64,000 nt of DNA, from assembly GCA_947259365.1 (NCBI GenBank), contig CAMYMC010000001.1:1-64000 (forward strand), written 5' to 3'. Every line of letters starts with the position of its first letter. Positions within the stretch are counted from its first letter, which is position 1. Of the stretch, positions 55,516 through 64,000 are shown piece by piece. The translations under genes and the position numbers were made by a program. The notes beneath the pieces were generated by a model. The model searched no databases. It was given only the letters and a program-made list of their open reading frames with translations, and was not told the origin of the DNA. This DNA is from an uncultured Acidimicrobiaceae bacterium. GTDB taxonomy: Bacteria; Actinomycetota; Acidimicrobiia; Spongiisociales; UBA5794.

Positions 55516-57941
55516 CCGGACTCGGAGGCCTCCTCTTCGCCTTCGTGGGCCTCAACGGGCTCCTCCAGTCGACGGTCGAGGGCCCACCATGGCAGTTCGT
55601 CGTCATCGCCGGCGTCGCCCTCGGCGTCATCATCACCTGGACGGTCCTCTCGTACCGCCTCAACGAGTGGATCGTCGTCGGGCTCAACCTCGTCGCCATG
55701 CTCGTCGCCGTCGGCCGGATCGCCGCTCCCGACACGACGGCGTTCATCCTTCCCACCGCATCGACGTTCACGGAGCTGCGGGTCCAGTTCGACCAGGCGT
55801 TCGACATCATCCGCCACGGCCACGAGCCGGTGATCCCGGTGAGCGGCATCGTCGTGATCCTCATGCTCCTCTTCTGGGCCGTCGGCGCACTCCTCGCCTG
55901 GGGGCTGACGACCGGCCACCCCTACGTCGCGGTGCTTCCCCCGCTCGTGATGTCGCTCCAGTTCGCCACGATGGACCGCAACCCGACCGGCTGGCTGCGA
56001 GTGACCGTGTTCATGCTCCTCGTCGCCGGGACGATCCTCGCCATCACCACCGATGAACGAGACCAGACGGCGGGGAGGATGGCCCGGCGTGGCGAATGGC
56101 CCTCGACGCGGTCGCGCCTCGCCCCGGCCGCGACGGCGCTGCTCGCCGTCACCCTCGTCACTTCGCTGGCGTCGGTCACCGCGCTCCAGAACCGGGTTCC
56201 CTACGACGGAGTCCTCGACTGGCGCTCGCCGAGCGGGCTGACCGGCGGGTTCTTCGGCTCCGTGTCGTACAACCCGTTCATCTCGATTCGCCAGCAGCTC
56301 GTGACCAACTCCACCGAGCCCGTCTTCTACGCCCAGATCACCGGTGACGTCCCCGCCGACGAGGTGTACTTCCAGCTGCTCACGATGGAGACGTATGCCG
56401 GCGGCCAGTTCTTTGCCGACCGGCCGGAGGTCTTCAGACTCGACGACGGAGACTGGGTCGACGGCGACCAGGCGTTCGCCGGCCCCACGGCCGAGGTCAC
56501 CACCGACATCATCATCGACCGCCTCCGCATGGACTGGCTGCCGACCGCCTACGCCGCCACCGCGGTGGAGGAGGCGACGACGTCGGTCGAGCGGAGCCTG
56601 CGGGTCCGCCACGACGACGCGGCGTTGCTCCTCGACGGCGGGCTCTCGTTCCGGGGAATGGAGTACTCGGTCCGCTCCGAGATCCCCAGCCCCGACGTCG
56701 ACGTGCTGGCGGTGACCGAGACCGGGGCCCTGTCTGCATCGTTTGCTCTCGCCTTCGAGAGCGACGAGGTGGTGCCGCAGCCGCCGACGGCTGCCGAGCT
56801 CGAGGCGCTCATCCGGCCAGCGCCGCCCGGGGTCCAGCGCTACCTGGACCTGCCCAGGGACGACCCGTCGGCGCGCATCGACGAGATCCAGGACCTCGCC
56901 GAGCTGCGGACGAGGAACCTCACGTCCGACTTCGAGAAGGCCCTGCAACTCGAAGCCTGGTTCCACAGCCCCAAGACAGGGGACGGCTCACCGCTCGACG
57001 GGTTCGGCTACACGACCGTCATCGAGCCGGGCCACGGCGCCACCGACCTCGCCGCCTGGCTCCTCGATCCGAGCTCGCCGAACTACCGGGCCGGCTACTG
57101 CGAGAACTTCGCGACGGCGATGGCGATCATGGCGCGCACCCTCGGGATCCCATCGCGGGTCGTCCTCGGGTTCACGCCCGGCGAGCCGGCTCGTGACATC
57201 GCCGGGGACAACGTCGTCGTCGTCCGGGACCGGAACGCCCACGCCTGGGTCGAGTTGTGGATGCCGGCCCAGGGCTGGGTCCGCTTCGACCCGACCCCAC
57301 GCACCCTGCGCGACACGCCGCAAACCTTCGAAACGGTCCAGAGCCAGCTCCAGTTCGATCTCACCAGCTACCTCGACATCCCGGACCAACAAGTCGCCAG
57401 CCTGCCTACCCCGCCCGGCGGAGGTCCGCTCATCCCCTCCGAATTCGAGGAGCGCTTCATCGGCACCGGGCCGGCGGCCACCACGAGTGACGGCGGATTC
57501 TCGGTGCCGGGTTGGGTCACGGTGACGCTGCCGATTGCGCTCCTTCTCGTCCTCGGCTTCGGAGCCATCCCCGCCGTGAAGTGGGTGCGGCGGAGGAGGC
57601 GGATGCGCCGCCTCGCCGAGGGCGACGTCACCGCCGCCTGGGAGGAGATCGTCGAACGGCTCTCCGACCTCGGAGCCGGACCCGATCCGGGGTTGACACC
57701 CGACGAGTACGCCGCCGGTGTCGACCGGGCGATGGCGCCGCTCGCCTCGGTCTACGGACGGGCGCTCTACGGCCCCGCCGACGCCATCGAGGACCATCAC
57801 GTCACGGCGGCGCAACGGTCGTTGAACTCGACGACCCACCGGCTCGTCATGCGCTACTCGAAGGGGCAGCGGTTCGTGGCCTCGTACCGGCCGGCCACGG
57901 TGCTTCCCCGCTGGATGCGACGCAGCCGCAACGGGCGCTGA
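55491..57941 (+). CDS. Membrane transglutaminase-like protein (DUF3488 plus transglutaminase core)
   Basis: 816 residues from ATG 55491, with GGAG 5 nt upstream. The N-terminal quarter has 5-6 membrane helices (DUF3488 type). The extracytoplasmic transglutaminase domain has the triad in YCENFATAMAIMARTLGI (Cys), NAHAWVELWMPAQGW (His) and RFDPTPR (Asp). A helix near 690 (VTLPIALLLVLGFGAIP) leads to a cytoplasmic tail. Together with MoxR and DUF58 it forms a conserved trio; substrate and role in the envelope are not known. Confidence 0.93.
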   Translation: MVYRYSWLAGLGGLLFAFVGLNGLLQSTVEGPPWQFVVIAGVALGVIITWTVLSYRLNEWIVVGLNLVAMLVAVGRIAAPDTTAFILPTASTFTELRVQFDQAFDIIRHGHEPVIPVSGIVVILMLLFWAVGALLAWGLTTGHPYVAVLPPLVMSLQFATMDRNPTGWLRVTVFMLLVAGTILAITTDERDQTAGRMARRGEWPSTRSRLAPAATALLAVTLVTSLASVTALQNRVPYDGVLDWRSPSGLTGGFFGSVSYNPFISIRQQLVTNSTEPVFYAQITGDVPADEVYFQLLTMETYAGGQFFADRPEVFRLDDGDWVDGDQAFAGPTAEVTTDIIIDRLRMDWLPTAYAATAVEEATTSVERSLRVRHDDAALLLDGGLSFRGMEYSVRSEIPSPDVDVLAVTETGALSASFALAFESDEVVPQPPTAAELEALIRPAPPGVQRYLDLPRDDPSARIDEIQDLAELRTRNLTSDFEKALQLEAWFHSPKTGDGSPLDGFGYTTVIEPGHGATDLAAWLLDPSSPNYRAGYCENFATAMAIMARTLGIPSRVVLGFTPGEPARDIAGDNVVVVRDRNAHAWVELWMPAQGWVRFDPTPRTLRDTPQTFETVQSQLQFDLTSYLDIPDQQVASLPTPPGGGPLIPSEFEERFIGTGPAATTSDGGFSVPGWVTVTLPIALLLVLGFGAIPAVKWVRRRRRMRRLAEGDVTAAWEEIVERLSDLGAGPDPGLTPDEYAAGVDRAMAPLASVYGRALYGPADAIEDHHVTAAQRSLNSTTHRLVMRYSKGQRFVASYRPATVLPRWMRRSRNGR

Positions 57942-57973
57942 TCACCCGCGGCGGACGGACCGTCGCTCGAGCC

Positions 57974-58471
57974 TCAGCTCGCGGCCTCCTCGGCCTCGGT
58001 GAGGACGTCGTCCTCGACGCGGCGCAGCATCTCGAGGAATTGCTCCCGGTCGAGCTCGAACCGGGTCACGTCGTCCTCGACGGCCTTGGCGATCTCGTTG
58101 ATCGCAACGAAGAACGCGAGCTGACCCTGGCGCAGCGCGTCGAGGAGCTCGTCCTCGCTCTCGGCCACGCGGAAGATCGTGTGCCCGTCGGTGACGAGCT
58201 TGACCTCGGCGAGGTGCTTGTCCATGTCGGCGGTGCGGCGGAGATAGTCCCACGCCCGGCGGACCCGCTGCACGGACATCCCGTTGTCGAGCAAGCTCTT
58301 GACGACCCTGAGGGCGACGAGGTCGCGAAACGCGTACAGCCTCCGCCTCCCGGGACGGCCGTCCGTCGACTGGATCGCCGGCTTGACGAGGCTCACCTTG
58401 TCCCAGTAACGCAGCTGGTGGGCCGTACACGACGTCAGTCTCGAAGCCTGCTGCGCGGTGAACCCTTCCAA
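57974..58471 (-). CDS. MerR-family regulator (Rv1828-like)
   Basis: 165 residues from TTG 58471, supported by GGGAGGAG just upstream; a longer frame to 58549 lacks conserved sequence. The winged helix has FTAQQASRLTSCTAHQLRYW and RRRLYAFRDLVALRVVKSLLDNGM, close to the mycobacterial Rv1828 type. The C-terminal part (LFFVAIN region) is an effector or dimer domain without metal-binding Cys. Target genes unknown. Convergent with the transglutaminase gene. Confidence 0.9.
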   Translation of the reverse strand: MEGFTAQQASRLTSCTAHQLRYWDKVSLVKPAIQSTDGRPGRRRLYAFRDLVALRVVKSLLDNGMSVQRVRRAWDYLRRTADMDKHLAEVKLVTDGHTIFRVAESEDELLDALRQGQLAFFVAINEIAKAVEDDVTRFELDREQFLEMLRRVEDDVLTEAEEAAS

Positions 58472-58590
58472 GGCACTCCTCCCAAAACCTGTCCGTGTCC
58501 GGAGATCGGCACCCGAGGAATCACAAACGCACCGGTCCCCAACAACCACCCCGCCGGTGGGATCAGCTCCTGGCGGCGGGGTCCGTCACT

Positions 58591-58932
58591 CTAGCGATCG
58601 CGACGCCACCTCTGCCGAGCGCGATCTGCCCAGCCGGCGAGCCCTCCCGAGCCCGACCCTTCGCCGCGCAATCTGCGGAGGTTCATCGCCAGCCAGCCCG
58701 CCGAGACGACCATCACGATGAACCCGGAGAGGGCCACGACGGTGTAGCGCGTGAAGAACGCGAACATGACGACGAGGCCGACGACGAACCCGACCGCGGC
58801 GAGGCGCTGCCATTTGCGGCTGACCGACTCGAGGGTGGTCTTGGCAACCGTCTCGGCCAGCTTCGGATCCTGCTCGTAGAACTGGCGCTCTATCTCCTCG
58901 AGGATCCGCTGCTCTCGCTCATTGAGCGGCAT
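58591..58932 (-). CDS. DUF3040 membrane protein
   Basis: 113 residues. The N-terminus MPLNEREQRILEEIERQFY is the DUF3040 signature. Two membrane helices follow (VGFVVGLVVMFAFF and VVALSGFIVMVVSAGWLAM) and a basic tail. The family is actinobacterial and often next to dinB and mraZ. Function unknown. Confidence 0.9.
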   Translation of the reverse strand: MPLNEREQRILEEIERQFYEQDPKLAETVAKTTLESVSRKWQRLAAVGFVVGLVVMFAFFTRYTVVALSGFIVMVVSAGWLAMNLRRLRGEGSGSGGLAGWADRARQRWRRDR

Positions 58933-58970
58933 GTGTTCGCCTTCTGCCCGCGGCCTATACCGGCTCGGCC

Positions 58971-58976
58971 AGTATA
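58971..58976 (-). promoter_or_regulatory. -10 element of the DUF3040 gene
   Basis: TATACT on the minus strand, predicting a leader of about 30 nt with AAGGCG as ribosome-binding site. No clear -35, so only moderate support. Confidence 0.4.
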
Positions 58977-58989
58977 CATTTGCGCGGTT

Positions 58990-60204
58990 CTACCGATCCG
59001 GCGGTTTTCCACGCCGCCGGGCATGTTTGGCGACGAGGCGGGCCGGCACGACGGCGTCTTCACCGTACCGCTTCCGAACCCGATCCGCCGCGTCCGCCAC
59101 CCTGGTCCGGCCGTCCTCGGTCATCGACAGCTGCCGAGGTGCCCGCGCCGTCTCGAGGTGGGAGACCCCGACGCCGAGGAGCCGGACCCCACCCGCGACC
59201 GGCATTCGGGCCAGCAGGGTCCGGGCCGCGTCCCACAGCTGCGGCGTGTGGGCCACGGGGCTCCGGCGGGTGAGGGAGCGGGTTGTCGTCGTGAAGTCGG
59301 CGCTTCGCAGCTTCACCGTCACCGTCCGGCCGACGCGGCCGACTCGTCCGAGGCGACCGGAGAGCCTCGCGCACAATGCAAGCATCGCGTCCTCGATCGC
59401 CTCCTCCCCCACGAGGTCCGTACCGAACGTCTCCTCGACCGAGATCGACTTCGCCGCCGACTCGACCTCGACGGCTCTCGGATCCTCGCCCCGCGCCAGC
59501 GCGGCGAGGTGACGGCCGACCGACGGCCCGAGCCGATGCTCGAGGGTCGCGGGAGGCAGAGCGGCGAGATCGCCGATGGTTTCGACGGCCAGCGCTTCGA
59601 GAGCGGCATGGGTGGCGGCCCCGACCCCCCACAGCCGTCGCACCGGCAGCGGGTGAAGGAACTCGAGCTCGCGCCCCGCCGCGACGACGAGGAAGCCGTC
59701 GGGCTTGGCCTCCTCGCTCGCCAGCTTGGCGAGGAACTTCGTCGTCGCCGCCCCCACCGACGCCGGGAGCCCGGGGTGCTCCCGCAGTTGGGCCCGTATT
59801 TCGACGGCGACCTCGGCCGGCGACCCGAAGTGGAGGCGGAGACCGGCGATGTCGAGAAACGCCTCGTCGACCGAGATCCGCTCGACGGCCGGGGTGAACT
59901 CCTCGAGGAGGGCGAACACCTCGCCCGACGACGCCGCGTAGGCGCGGTGGTCCGGAGGCACGAACCGGGCGCGGGGGCACCGTCGCCGCGCCTCGGCGAT
60001 CGGCATCGCCGAGTGCACGCCAGAGGCCCTGGCCTCATATGAGGCGGAGGAGACGACGCCGCGGGGCCCGAGCCCTCCCACGACGACCGGGACGCCGCGC
60101 AGGGACGGATCCCGCAGCCGCTCGACCTCGACGTAGAAGGCGTCCATGTCGACGTGGAGGAAGCGCTCGGCGAAATGCGACGTGCGGCCGGGTCCGGCAT
60201 CCAT
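58990..60204 (-). CDS. dinB: DNA polymerase IV
   Basis: 404 residues from ATG 60204. Y-family motifs are FLHVDMDAFYVEVE, SSASYEARASGVHSAMPI, and the catalytic ISVDEAFLDIAG. The little-finger domain follows. QLSMT near the C-terminus may be a sliding-clamp motif. It performs translesion synthesis. The upstream frame continues far but reads the antisense of small membrane protein genes, so it is not used. Confidence 0.95.
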   Translation of the reverse strand: MDAGPGRTSHFAERFLHVDMDAFYVEVERLRDPSLRGVPVVVGGLGPRGVVSSASYEARASGVHSAMPIAEARRRCPRARFVPPDHRAYAASSGEVFALLEEFTPAVERISVDEAFLDIAGLRLHFGSPAEVAVEIRAQLREHPGLPASVGAATTKFLAKLASEEAKPDGFLVVAAGRELEFLHPLPVRRLWGVGAATHAALEALAVETIGDLAALPPATLEHRLGPSVGRHLAALARGEDPRAVEVESAAKSISVEETFGTDLVGEEAIEDAMLALCARLSGRLGRVGRVGRTVTVKLRSADFTTTTRSLTRRSPVAHTPQLWDAARTLLARMPVAGGVRLLGVGVSHLETARAPRQLSMTEDGRTRVADAADRVRKRYGEDAVVPARLVAKHARRRGKPPDR

Positions 60205-60209
60205 GCCAC

Positions 60210-60215
60210 TACTTT
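60210..60215 (+). promoter_or_regulatory. -10 element of the phosphoglycerate-mutase-like gene
   Basis: TACTTT, 7 nt before ATG 60223; leaderless arrangement. Confidence 0.4.
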
Positions 60216-60222
60216 GGTCGCC

Positions 60223-60885
60223 ATGCCCGCGGAGCGCATCCACCTCGTCCGGCACGGCGAGGTGCACAACCCCGACCATCTCGTCTACGCCGACCTCCCC
60301 GGCTTCGGCCTGAGCGAACGCGGTCGGGACCAGGCGGCGGCCGCAGCCGCCCGGCTTACTGGCGCACCCGTCACCCGCGTCGTCGCCTCTCCGTTGCAAC
60401 GCGGCGTCGAGACCGCTCGGGTGATCGCGGAGGCGACGACCGGGGGGACGTTCATCAAGGACGAGCGATTCACCGAATGGACGATGGCGAAGCGCTGGGC
60501 CGGGATCGCCTGGGAGGAGCTGCCGACCGAGAGGCCGGGAGAGCTCGAGGCGTACCTCGAGCACCCGGACGAGCTCCCGTTCGTCGACGAAACCCTCGCC
60601 CAGCTCGCCCTGCGCACCGCAGGCGGCGTCGGGGAACACGCCGCACAGATCGCCGGCGGCGATCTCGTCGTGGTCTCGCACCAGGATCCGATCCATGCCG
60701 CCGCCCGTCACCTGACCGGTCGCGGCTTCGAGACGTACCACACCGCGAAACCGGCGCATGCCGCCATCGTCACCATCGGCCCCGCCGCCGGCGCCTTCGT
60801 CCTCCTCGACGTGTGGGAACCGCCCCAGGACGAAGACGTTCACGGGCGACGCAACCAGGGGCGCCGACCCGGTGGCCCCCGGTAG
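60223..60885 (+). CDS. Phosphoglycerate mutase-like phosphatase
   Basis: 220 residues. The catalytic RHG is in HLVRHGEVHNPDH, the second Arg in VVASPLQRGVETARVIA, and the last His in VVVSHQDPIHAAARHL. This is the histidine phosphatase superfamily, cofactor-independent of its subfamily here; substrate is not predictable. It is divergent from dinB (18 nt) and 15 nt before the next gene. Confidence 0.85.
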   Translation: MPAERIHLVRHGEVHNPDHLVYADLPGFGLSERGRDQAAAAAARLTGAPVTRVVASPLQRGVETARVIAEATTGGTFIKDERFTEWTMAKRWAGIAWEELPTERPGELEAYLEHPDELPFVDETLAQLALRTAGGVGEHAAQIAGGDLVVVSHQDPIHAAARHLTGRGFETYHTAKPAHAAIVTIGPAAGAFVLLDVWEPPQDEDVHGRRNQGRRPGGPR

Positions 60886-60900
60886 GGCGATAATGGCGGA

Positions 60901-61626
60901 GTGAGCCATGCCCCGCTCCTCGTCGTCGCTCCATTGCCCGCCGCCGCCATTGCCTGGACGCTGCATCTCGCGGCCGCCCCCGAGCCGTTCGCGGTCGACG
61001 CCGCGCTCAGCGTCGCCCTCGGCATCCTCATCTTCTCGGTCATCGCCGTCGCCGGCATCCTCCTCTCCAGAGGCCGCTGGTCGCGATGGCTCGCCAGGGC
61101 GGTCGTCACCGCCGAGGCCCTCGTCTTCGTCGCCACCGACCCCACCGTCGCCGGGTACACAGCAGCGGGCATCACGGCGGCGGCGCTCGTCGCCATCGAA
61201 GGCCCATGGCTCGACGGGTGGGTCCGCAAGCGTCCCTCCGCCGAGGGTCCCGGGCCCACCCCGATCGGCGTCGTGTTGGGTGGGCTCGCCCTCACCCCCA
61301 TCGTCGGGGTGGCGTCCCCGGCCGGTCTCGCCGTCTGGCACGGAATCCTCGGGGCCGCCGGCGTTCTCCTCGCCTGGAGCTATGCCCGGGCGATGCCGTG
61401 GAGCCTGTGGGCGATCCGTGTCGCGCTCGTCCCCCTCGCGGTTCCCGCGATCGTCCTCAGCCCCCCGGCGGGCGCGGTGCTCCTCTCCGCAGCGGTGATC
61501 ACGATCACCGCGCTGGCGTGGGCGAAGGAGTCGTTCCTCGCGGTCCATCCCATGTTCGACCGCCTGCCCGGGCCGCGGTCGGCGACGCCGGGGCCCGGGC
61601 CAGGGAGCGGCGGATCCGGTGCCTGA
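60901..61626 (+). CDS. Membrane protein, unknown function
   Basis: 241 residues from GTG 60901, with seven or eight predicted membrane helices and a Gly/Pro-rich C-terminal tail. No recognised domain. It starts 15 nt after the phosphoglycerate-mutase-like gene and overlaps the following gene by 8 nt. Confidence 0.7.
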   Translation: MSHAPLLVVAPLPAAAIAWTLHLAAAPEPFAVDAALSVALGILIFSVIAVAGILLSRGRWSRWLARAVVTAEALVFVATDPTVAGYTAAGITAAALVAIEGPWLDGWVRKRPSAEGPGPTPIGVVLGGLALTPIVGVASPAGLAVWHGILGAAGVLLAWSYARAMPWSLWAIRVALVPLAVPAIVLSPPAGAVLLSAAVITITALAWAKESFLAVHPMFDRLPGPRSATPGPGPGSGGSGA

Positions 61627-62044
61627 GACGCGGGTGCTCGCAGTCGGTGCCGGAGCCGTGCTCGTCGGAGCGGCCGGCGGGGCGGCCGTCGGCGGGGCGA
61701 TCGGCGCAGCCATCGGCGCGGCAGCGGGTCTGGCGTTCGGGGCGCTCGCCGTCGCCGCCGGGGTCCGCACCCCGGTGGCGCTCTCCGTGGCGCTCGGCGG
61801 CGTCATCGGCCTCGTCCTCGGCAGGAGCATCGTCCGCGTCCTCTGCAGGCCGTCCGGATGTCCCGCCGTCGAGTGGACCGCGGCCGCGGCCACGGCCATC
61901 GGCGCCGTCGTCGGTGTCGGCCTCGTCGTCGCTCTGGCGACGAGGTCCTTCGACGAGTACCGGGAGGCGGTGGCGGCACAACGGCCGCCACCCGAGCCCG
62001 GCTGTGAGACGGACGGACCGGACGAGGCATCGGAGCACCGGTGA
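61619..62044 (+). CDS. Glycine-zipper membrane protein, unknown function
   Basis: 141 residues from GTG 61619. The N-terminal half is almost only Gly, Ala and Val in small-residue repeats (GAAGGAAVGGAIGAAIGAAA), a packed glycine-zipper pair of helices. A second pair of helices follows, and a polar C-terminus. Two Cys (LCRPSGCP) lie between. Overlaps the neighbours by 8 and 4 nt, so translation is likely coupled. Confidence 0.65.
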   Translation: MPETRVLAVGAGAVLVGAAGGAAVGGAIGAAIGAAAGLAFGALAVAAGVRTPVALSVALGGVIGLVLGRSIVRVLCRPSGCPAVEWTAAAATAIGAVVGVGLVVALATRSFDEYREAVAAQRPPPEPGCETDGPDEASEHR

Positions 62045-62265
62045 CCGGCCCCGAGCGCGGCCCCCGGCCCGTGGCCCAGTCGGTCGCGACCCTGGGCATG
62101 GCGCTGTGCGGGCCGGTCGCGTTCTTCACCGGACTGTGGGTGTTCGCGACGTTGTGGGCGGGCACGCCGGCCGCTCTCCTCGTCGTCTTCGCCGTCTCGG
62201 CGACCGGCACGGTGTTCTTCACCCTGATCCATGCCGCGGCGGACGCGCGCCGGCGGAGCCGGTGA
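62041..62265 (+). CDS. Small two-helix membrane protein
   Basis: 74 residues from GTG 62041 (GTGA overlap). Two membrane helices (VATLGMALCGPVAFFTGLWV, TPAALLVVFAVSATGTVFF). It could form a complex with the two upstream proteins. No family recognised. Confidence 0.6.
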   Translation: MTGPERGPRPVAQSVATLGMALCGPVAFFTGLWVFATLWAGTPAALLVVFAVSATGTVFFTLIHAAADARRRSR

Positions 62266-62283
62266 GGGAGCCGGCCGCGGCCC

Positions 62284-63528
62284 TCAGGGCTTCCCGAAGA
62301 CGAGGGCGACGTTGTGGCCCCCGAAGCCGAACGAGTTCGTCATCGCCCGGTCCACGTCGACCTCGCGCGCCGTGTTCGGGACGTAGTCGAGGTCGCACTC
62401 GGGGTCGGGTGTCTCGTAGTTGATCGTCGGCGGAACGAGCCCGTCGCGAATTGCGAGCACGCAGACCAGCGACTCGAGGGCACCCGCACCGCCGAGGAGG
62501 TGCCCGGTCATCGACTTCGTCGACGACACGGGCACGGTGTAGGCGGCGTCGCCGAACACCGTCTTGATGGCCGCGGTCTCCGTTGCGTCATTCGCCTTCG
62601 TCGATGTCCCGTGAGCGTTGATGTAGTCGATCTCGTCGGGACGGAGCGAAGCATCGGCGAGGGCGTGGTCCATCGCCCGGGCGGCGCCGCGTCCACCGGG
62701 TCGGGGGAGGGTGATGTGATAGCCGTCGGCCGACATCCCGTAGCCAAGGACCTCGGCGTAGATGTCGGCCTCTCTCGCCACGGCGTGGTCGTACTCCTCG
62801 AGAACGAGGGTGGCGGCGCCCTCGCCCATGACAAAACCATCTCGGTCGGCGTCGAAGGGGCGGCTCGCCGCGGCCGGGTCGTCGTTGCGGGTGCTGATCG
62901 CCTTCGCCTGGGAGAAGCTCGACAGGGCCAGTTCGCAGATCCCCGCCTCGGTGCCGCCGGCCACCATGACGTCTGCGTCGCCGCGGCGGATGATCTCAGT
63001 CGCGTCGCCGATGGCGTTCGCAGAGGCGGCGCATGCGGTCACGGCGGTCGTGTTCGGCCCGTAGAGATGGAAGTCGATCGAGACGACACCCCCCGCCATG
63101 TTCGAGATGATCTTCGTGATGGCAACCGGGGACACCCGGTCGGGGCCCCTGGCGCGGAGGACGTCCATCGTCTCCTGCATGGTGATGATGCCACCGATGC
63201 CCGAGCCGACGACGACGCCTGCCCGCTCGGCCTCGGGGTCGTCCTCGTCGTAGACGATCCCTGCATCCCGCAGCGCCTGATCCGTCGCCACCCAGAAGAA
63301 CTGGGAGTTCCGGTCCAAGCGCCGCGACACCTTTCGCGGCATGTACTCGTCGGGGTCGAACCCCGGAACCTCCGCCCCGATCTTCACTCCGAAGCCCGAC
63401 GTGTCGAACAGCGTGATGCGGCCAACACCGGAGGTGCCGTTGAGCGCGTTCTTCCAGAAGGTCTGGGTGTCGGCGCCGAGTGGATTGACGGTGCCGATGC
63501 CGGTGACCACGACACGACGTCGCGACAC
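62284..63528 (-). CDS. fabF: 3-oxoacyl-[acyl-carrier-protein] synthase II
   Basis: 414 residues from GTG 63528, with GAGGAG 5 nt upstream. The active-site Cys is in VTACAASANAIG, His in YINAHGTSTKAND and His in MTGHLLGGAGALES, the C-H-H triad of condensing enzymes. It elongates fatty acyl-ACP with malonyl-ACP. Follows acpP after 20 nt, so fabG-acpP-fabF is an operon reading leftward. Confidence 0.96.
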   Translation of the reverse strand: MSRRRVVVTGIGTVNPLGADTQTFWKNALNGTSGVGRITLFDTSGFGVKIGAEVPGFDPDEYMPRKVSRRLDRNSQFFWVATDQALRDAGIVYDEDDPEAERAGVVVGSGIGGIITMQETMDVLRARGPDRVSPVAITKIISNMAGGVVSIDFHLYGPNTTAVTACAASANAIGDATEIIRRGDADVMVAGGTEAGICELALSSFSQAKAISTRNDDPAAASRPFDADRDGFVMGEGAATLVLEEYDHAVAREADIYAEVLGYGMSADGYHITLPRPGGRGAARAMDHALADASLRPDEIDYINAHGTSTKANDATETAAIKTVFGDAAYTVPVSSTKSMTGHLLGGAGALESLVCVLAIRDGLVPPTINYETPDPECDLDYVPNTAREVDVDRAMTNSFGFGGHNVALVFGKP

Positions 63529-63548
63529 GAATGCTCCTCGCCTCGGCG

Positions 63549-63794
63549 TCAGCCGTTGATCTTGGTCGAGACGATGTCGACTGCCTCGCCGACCGTGGTG
63601 ATGCCTTCCGCCTCGTCGTCGGGGATCTTCACGTCGAAGTTGTCTTCCAACGCCATGAGCAGCTCGACCACACCCAGGGAATCGACCTCGAGGTCTTCCT
63701 CGAACTTGGCGCTCATCGTGATGTTGTCGCGCTCGATCCCCAGCTCTTCCACGAGCAGGTCCACGAGCTTCGACTCGATCTCCACACGTTCCAT
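63549..63794 (-). CDS. acpP: Acyl carrier protein
   Basis: 81 residues, very acidic. The phosphopantetheine attachment site is Ser39 in EVDSLGVVELLMALED. A purine-rich stretch with AAGGAGGAGGGG precedes the ATG. It carries acyl intermediates for FabF and FabG. Confidence 0.97.
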   Translation of the reverse strand: MERVEIESKLVDLLVEELGIERDNITMSAKFEEDLEVDSLGVVELLMALEDNFDVKIPDDEAEGITTVGEAVDIVSTKING

Positions 63795-63814
63795 GGTGGT
63801 GGTCCCCTCCTCCT

Positions 63815-64000
63815 TCAGAGTGCCAGGCCGCCGTCGACGACGATGGCCTGGCCGGTGATGTACGCCGCCGCGTCCGACGCAAGATAGCCGACGAGCGATG
63901 CGACCTCCGCGGGCCTGCCGAGACGGCCCAACGCGATCGAGTTCACCGCGGCGGCCGCCGTCTCCTCGCCGAGTTCGGCGGTGAGCTCCGTCTCGACGAA
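63815..64000 (-). CDS. fabG: 3-oxoacyl-[acyl-carrier-protein] reductase (C-terminal fragment, cut by window edge)
   Basis: The last 61 codons of an SDR-family protein. The terminal [20 protein letters not shown] and [15 protein letters not shown] segments are the FabG signature. The catalytic part lies beyond the right edge. Its stop is 20 nt before the acpP start. Confidence 0.9.
   Translation of the reverse strand, partial: FVETELTAELGEETAAAAVNSIALGRLGRPAEVASLVGYLASDAAAYITGQAIVVDGGLAL

Noticed and set aside
60205-62232. Long in-frame extension upstream of dinB
   Set aside because: It is antisense to four membrane or phosphatase genes; dinB itself begins at the conserved FLHVDMDAF region after ATG 60204.

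Overview
The window is high-GC DNA from a member of the Actinomycetota. The evidence is the complete actinobacterial-type dcw (division and cell wall) cluster, including mraZ, sepF, yggT and divIVA. An ileS leader carries the T-box core in an actinobacterial setting. There is also a DUF3040 gene next to dinB, a paired set of ArsA-like ATPases, and a WS/DGAT-type acyltransferase. MurE carries the DNPR signature, so the peptidoglycan should contain meso-diaminopimelate. A deep-branching class such as Acidimicrobiia would fit, but I cannot fix the class from sequence alone. I see no insertion sequence, CRISPR array, rRNA or prophage; the region reads as chromosomal core.

Layout. 1-8.4 kb: a partial coiled-coil gene, tRNA-Leu(CAA), a response regulator/sensor kinase/cytochrome c operon, ygfZ, ccdA, an MFS and a MATE transporter, and nth. 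8.5-16.2 kb: xpt, a hotdog thioesterase, small membrane proteins, an unusual double-length ThyX-like protein, two ArsA-like ATPases and a membrane c-di-GMP phosphodiesterase. 16.3-25 kb: dnaE, pfkA, a WS/DGAT acyltransferase with a histone-like tail, rluD, lspA, a TraR/DksA-like protein and a DUF167 protein. 24.8-28.2 kb: ileS behind a T-box leader. 28.2-47.1 kb, minus strand: mraZ-rsmH-ftsL-ftsI-murE-murF-mraY-murD-ftsW-murG-murC-murB-ftsQ-ftsZ-pgeF-yggS-sepF-yggT-divIVA, with many genes joined by 4-nt ATGA or GTGA overlaps. 47-53.2 kb: a VOC protein, a Rossmann reductase, a ROK sugar kinase, a secreted protein, an HNH nuclease, a degenerate resolvase-like protein and two conserved hypotheticals. 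53.3-58 kb: a MoxR / DUF58 / transglutaminase operon. 58-64 kb: a MerR regulator, DUF3040, dinB, a phosphoglycerate-mutase-like protein, three small membrane proteins, then fabF-acpP-fabG (the last cut by the window edge).

How it works together. The dcw cluster makes peptidoglycan precursors (MurB-G, MraY), polymerises and cross-links them at the septum (FtsW, FtsI) and positions the Z-ring (FtsZ, SepF, FtsQ, FtsL, DivIVA). Expression looks controlled at two points: an MraZ operator of four TGGGN repeats at exact 10-nt spacing over the mraZ promoter, and a 15-bp RNA helix that buries the rsmH ribosome-binding site. ileS is probably controlled at translation by uncharged tRNA-Ile.

A second theme is promoter architecture. 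Ten genes have a TAnnnT -10 element ending only 6-9 nt before the start codon and no Shine-Dalgarno sequence, which suggests leaderless transcripts. These sites also settle several start codons. The most unusual protein is the 553-residue tandem ThyX-like protein, in which the two halves have lost complementary parts of the ThyX signature.
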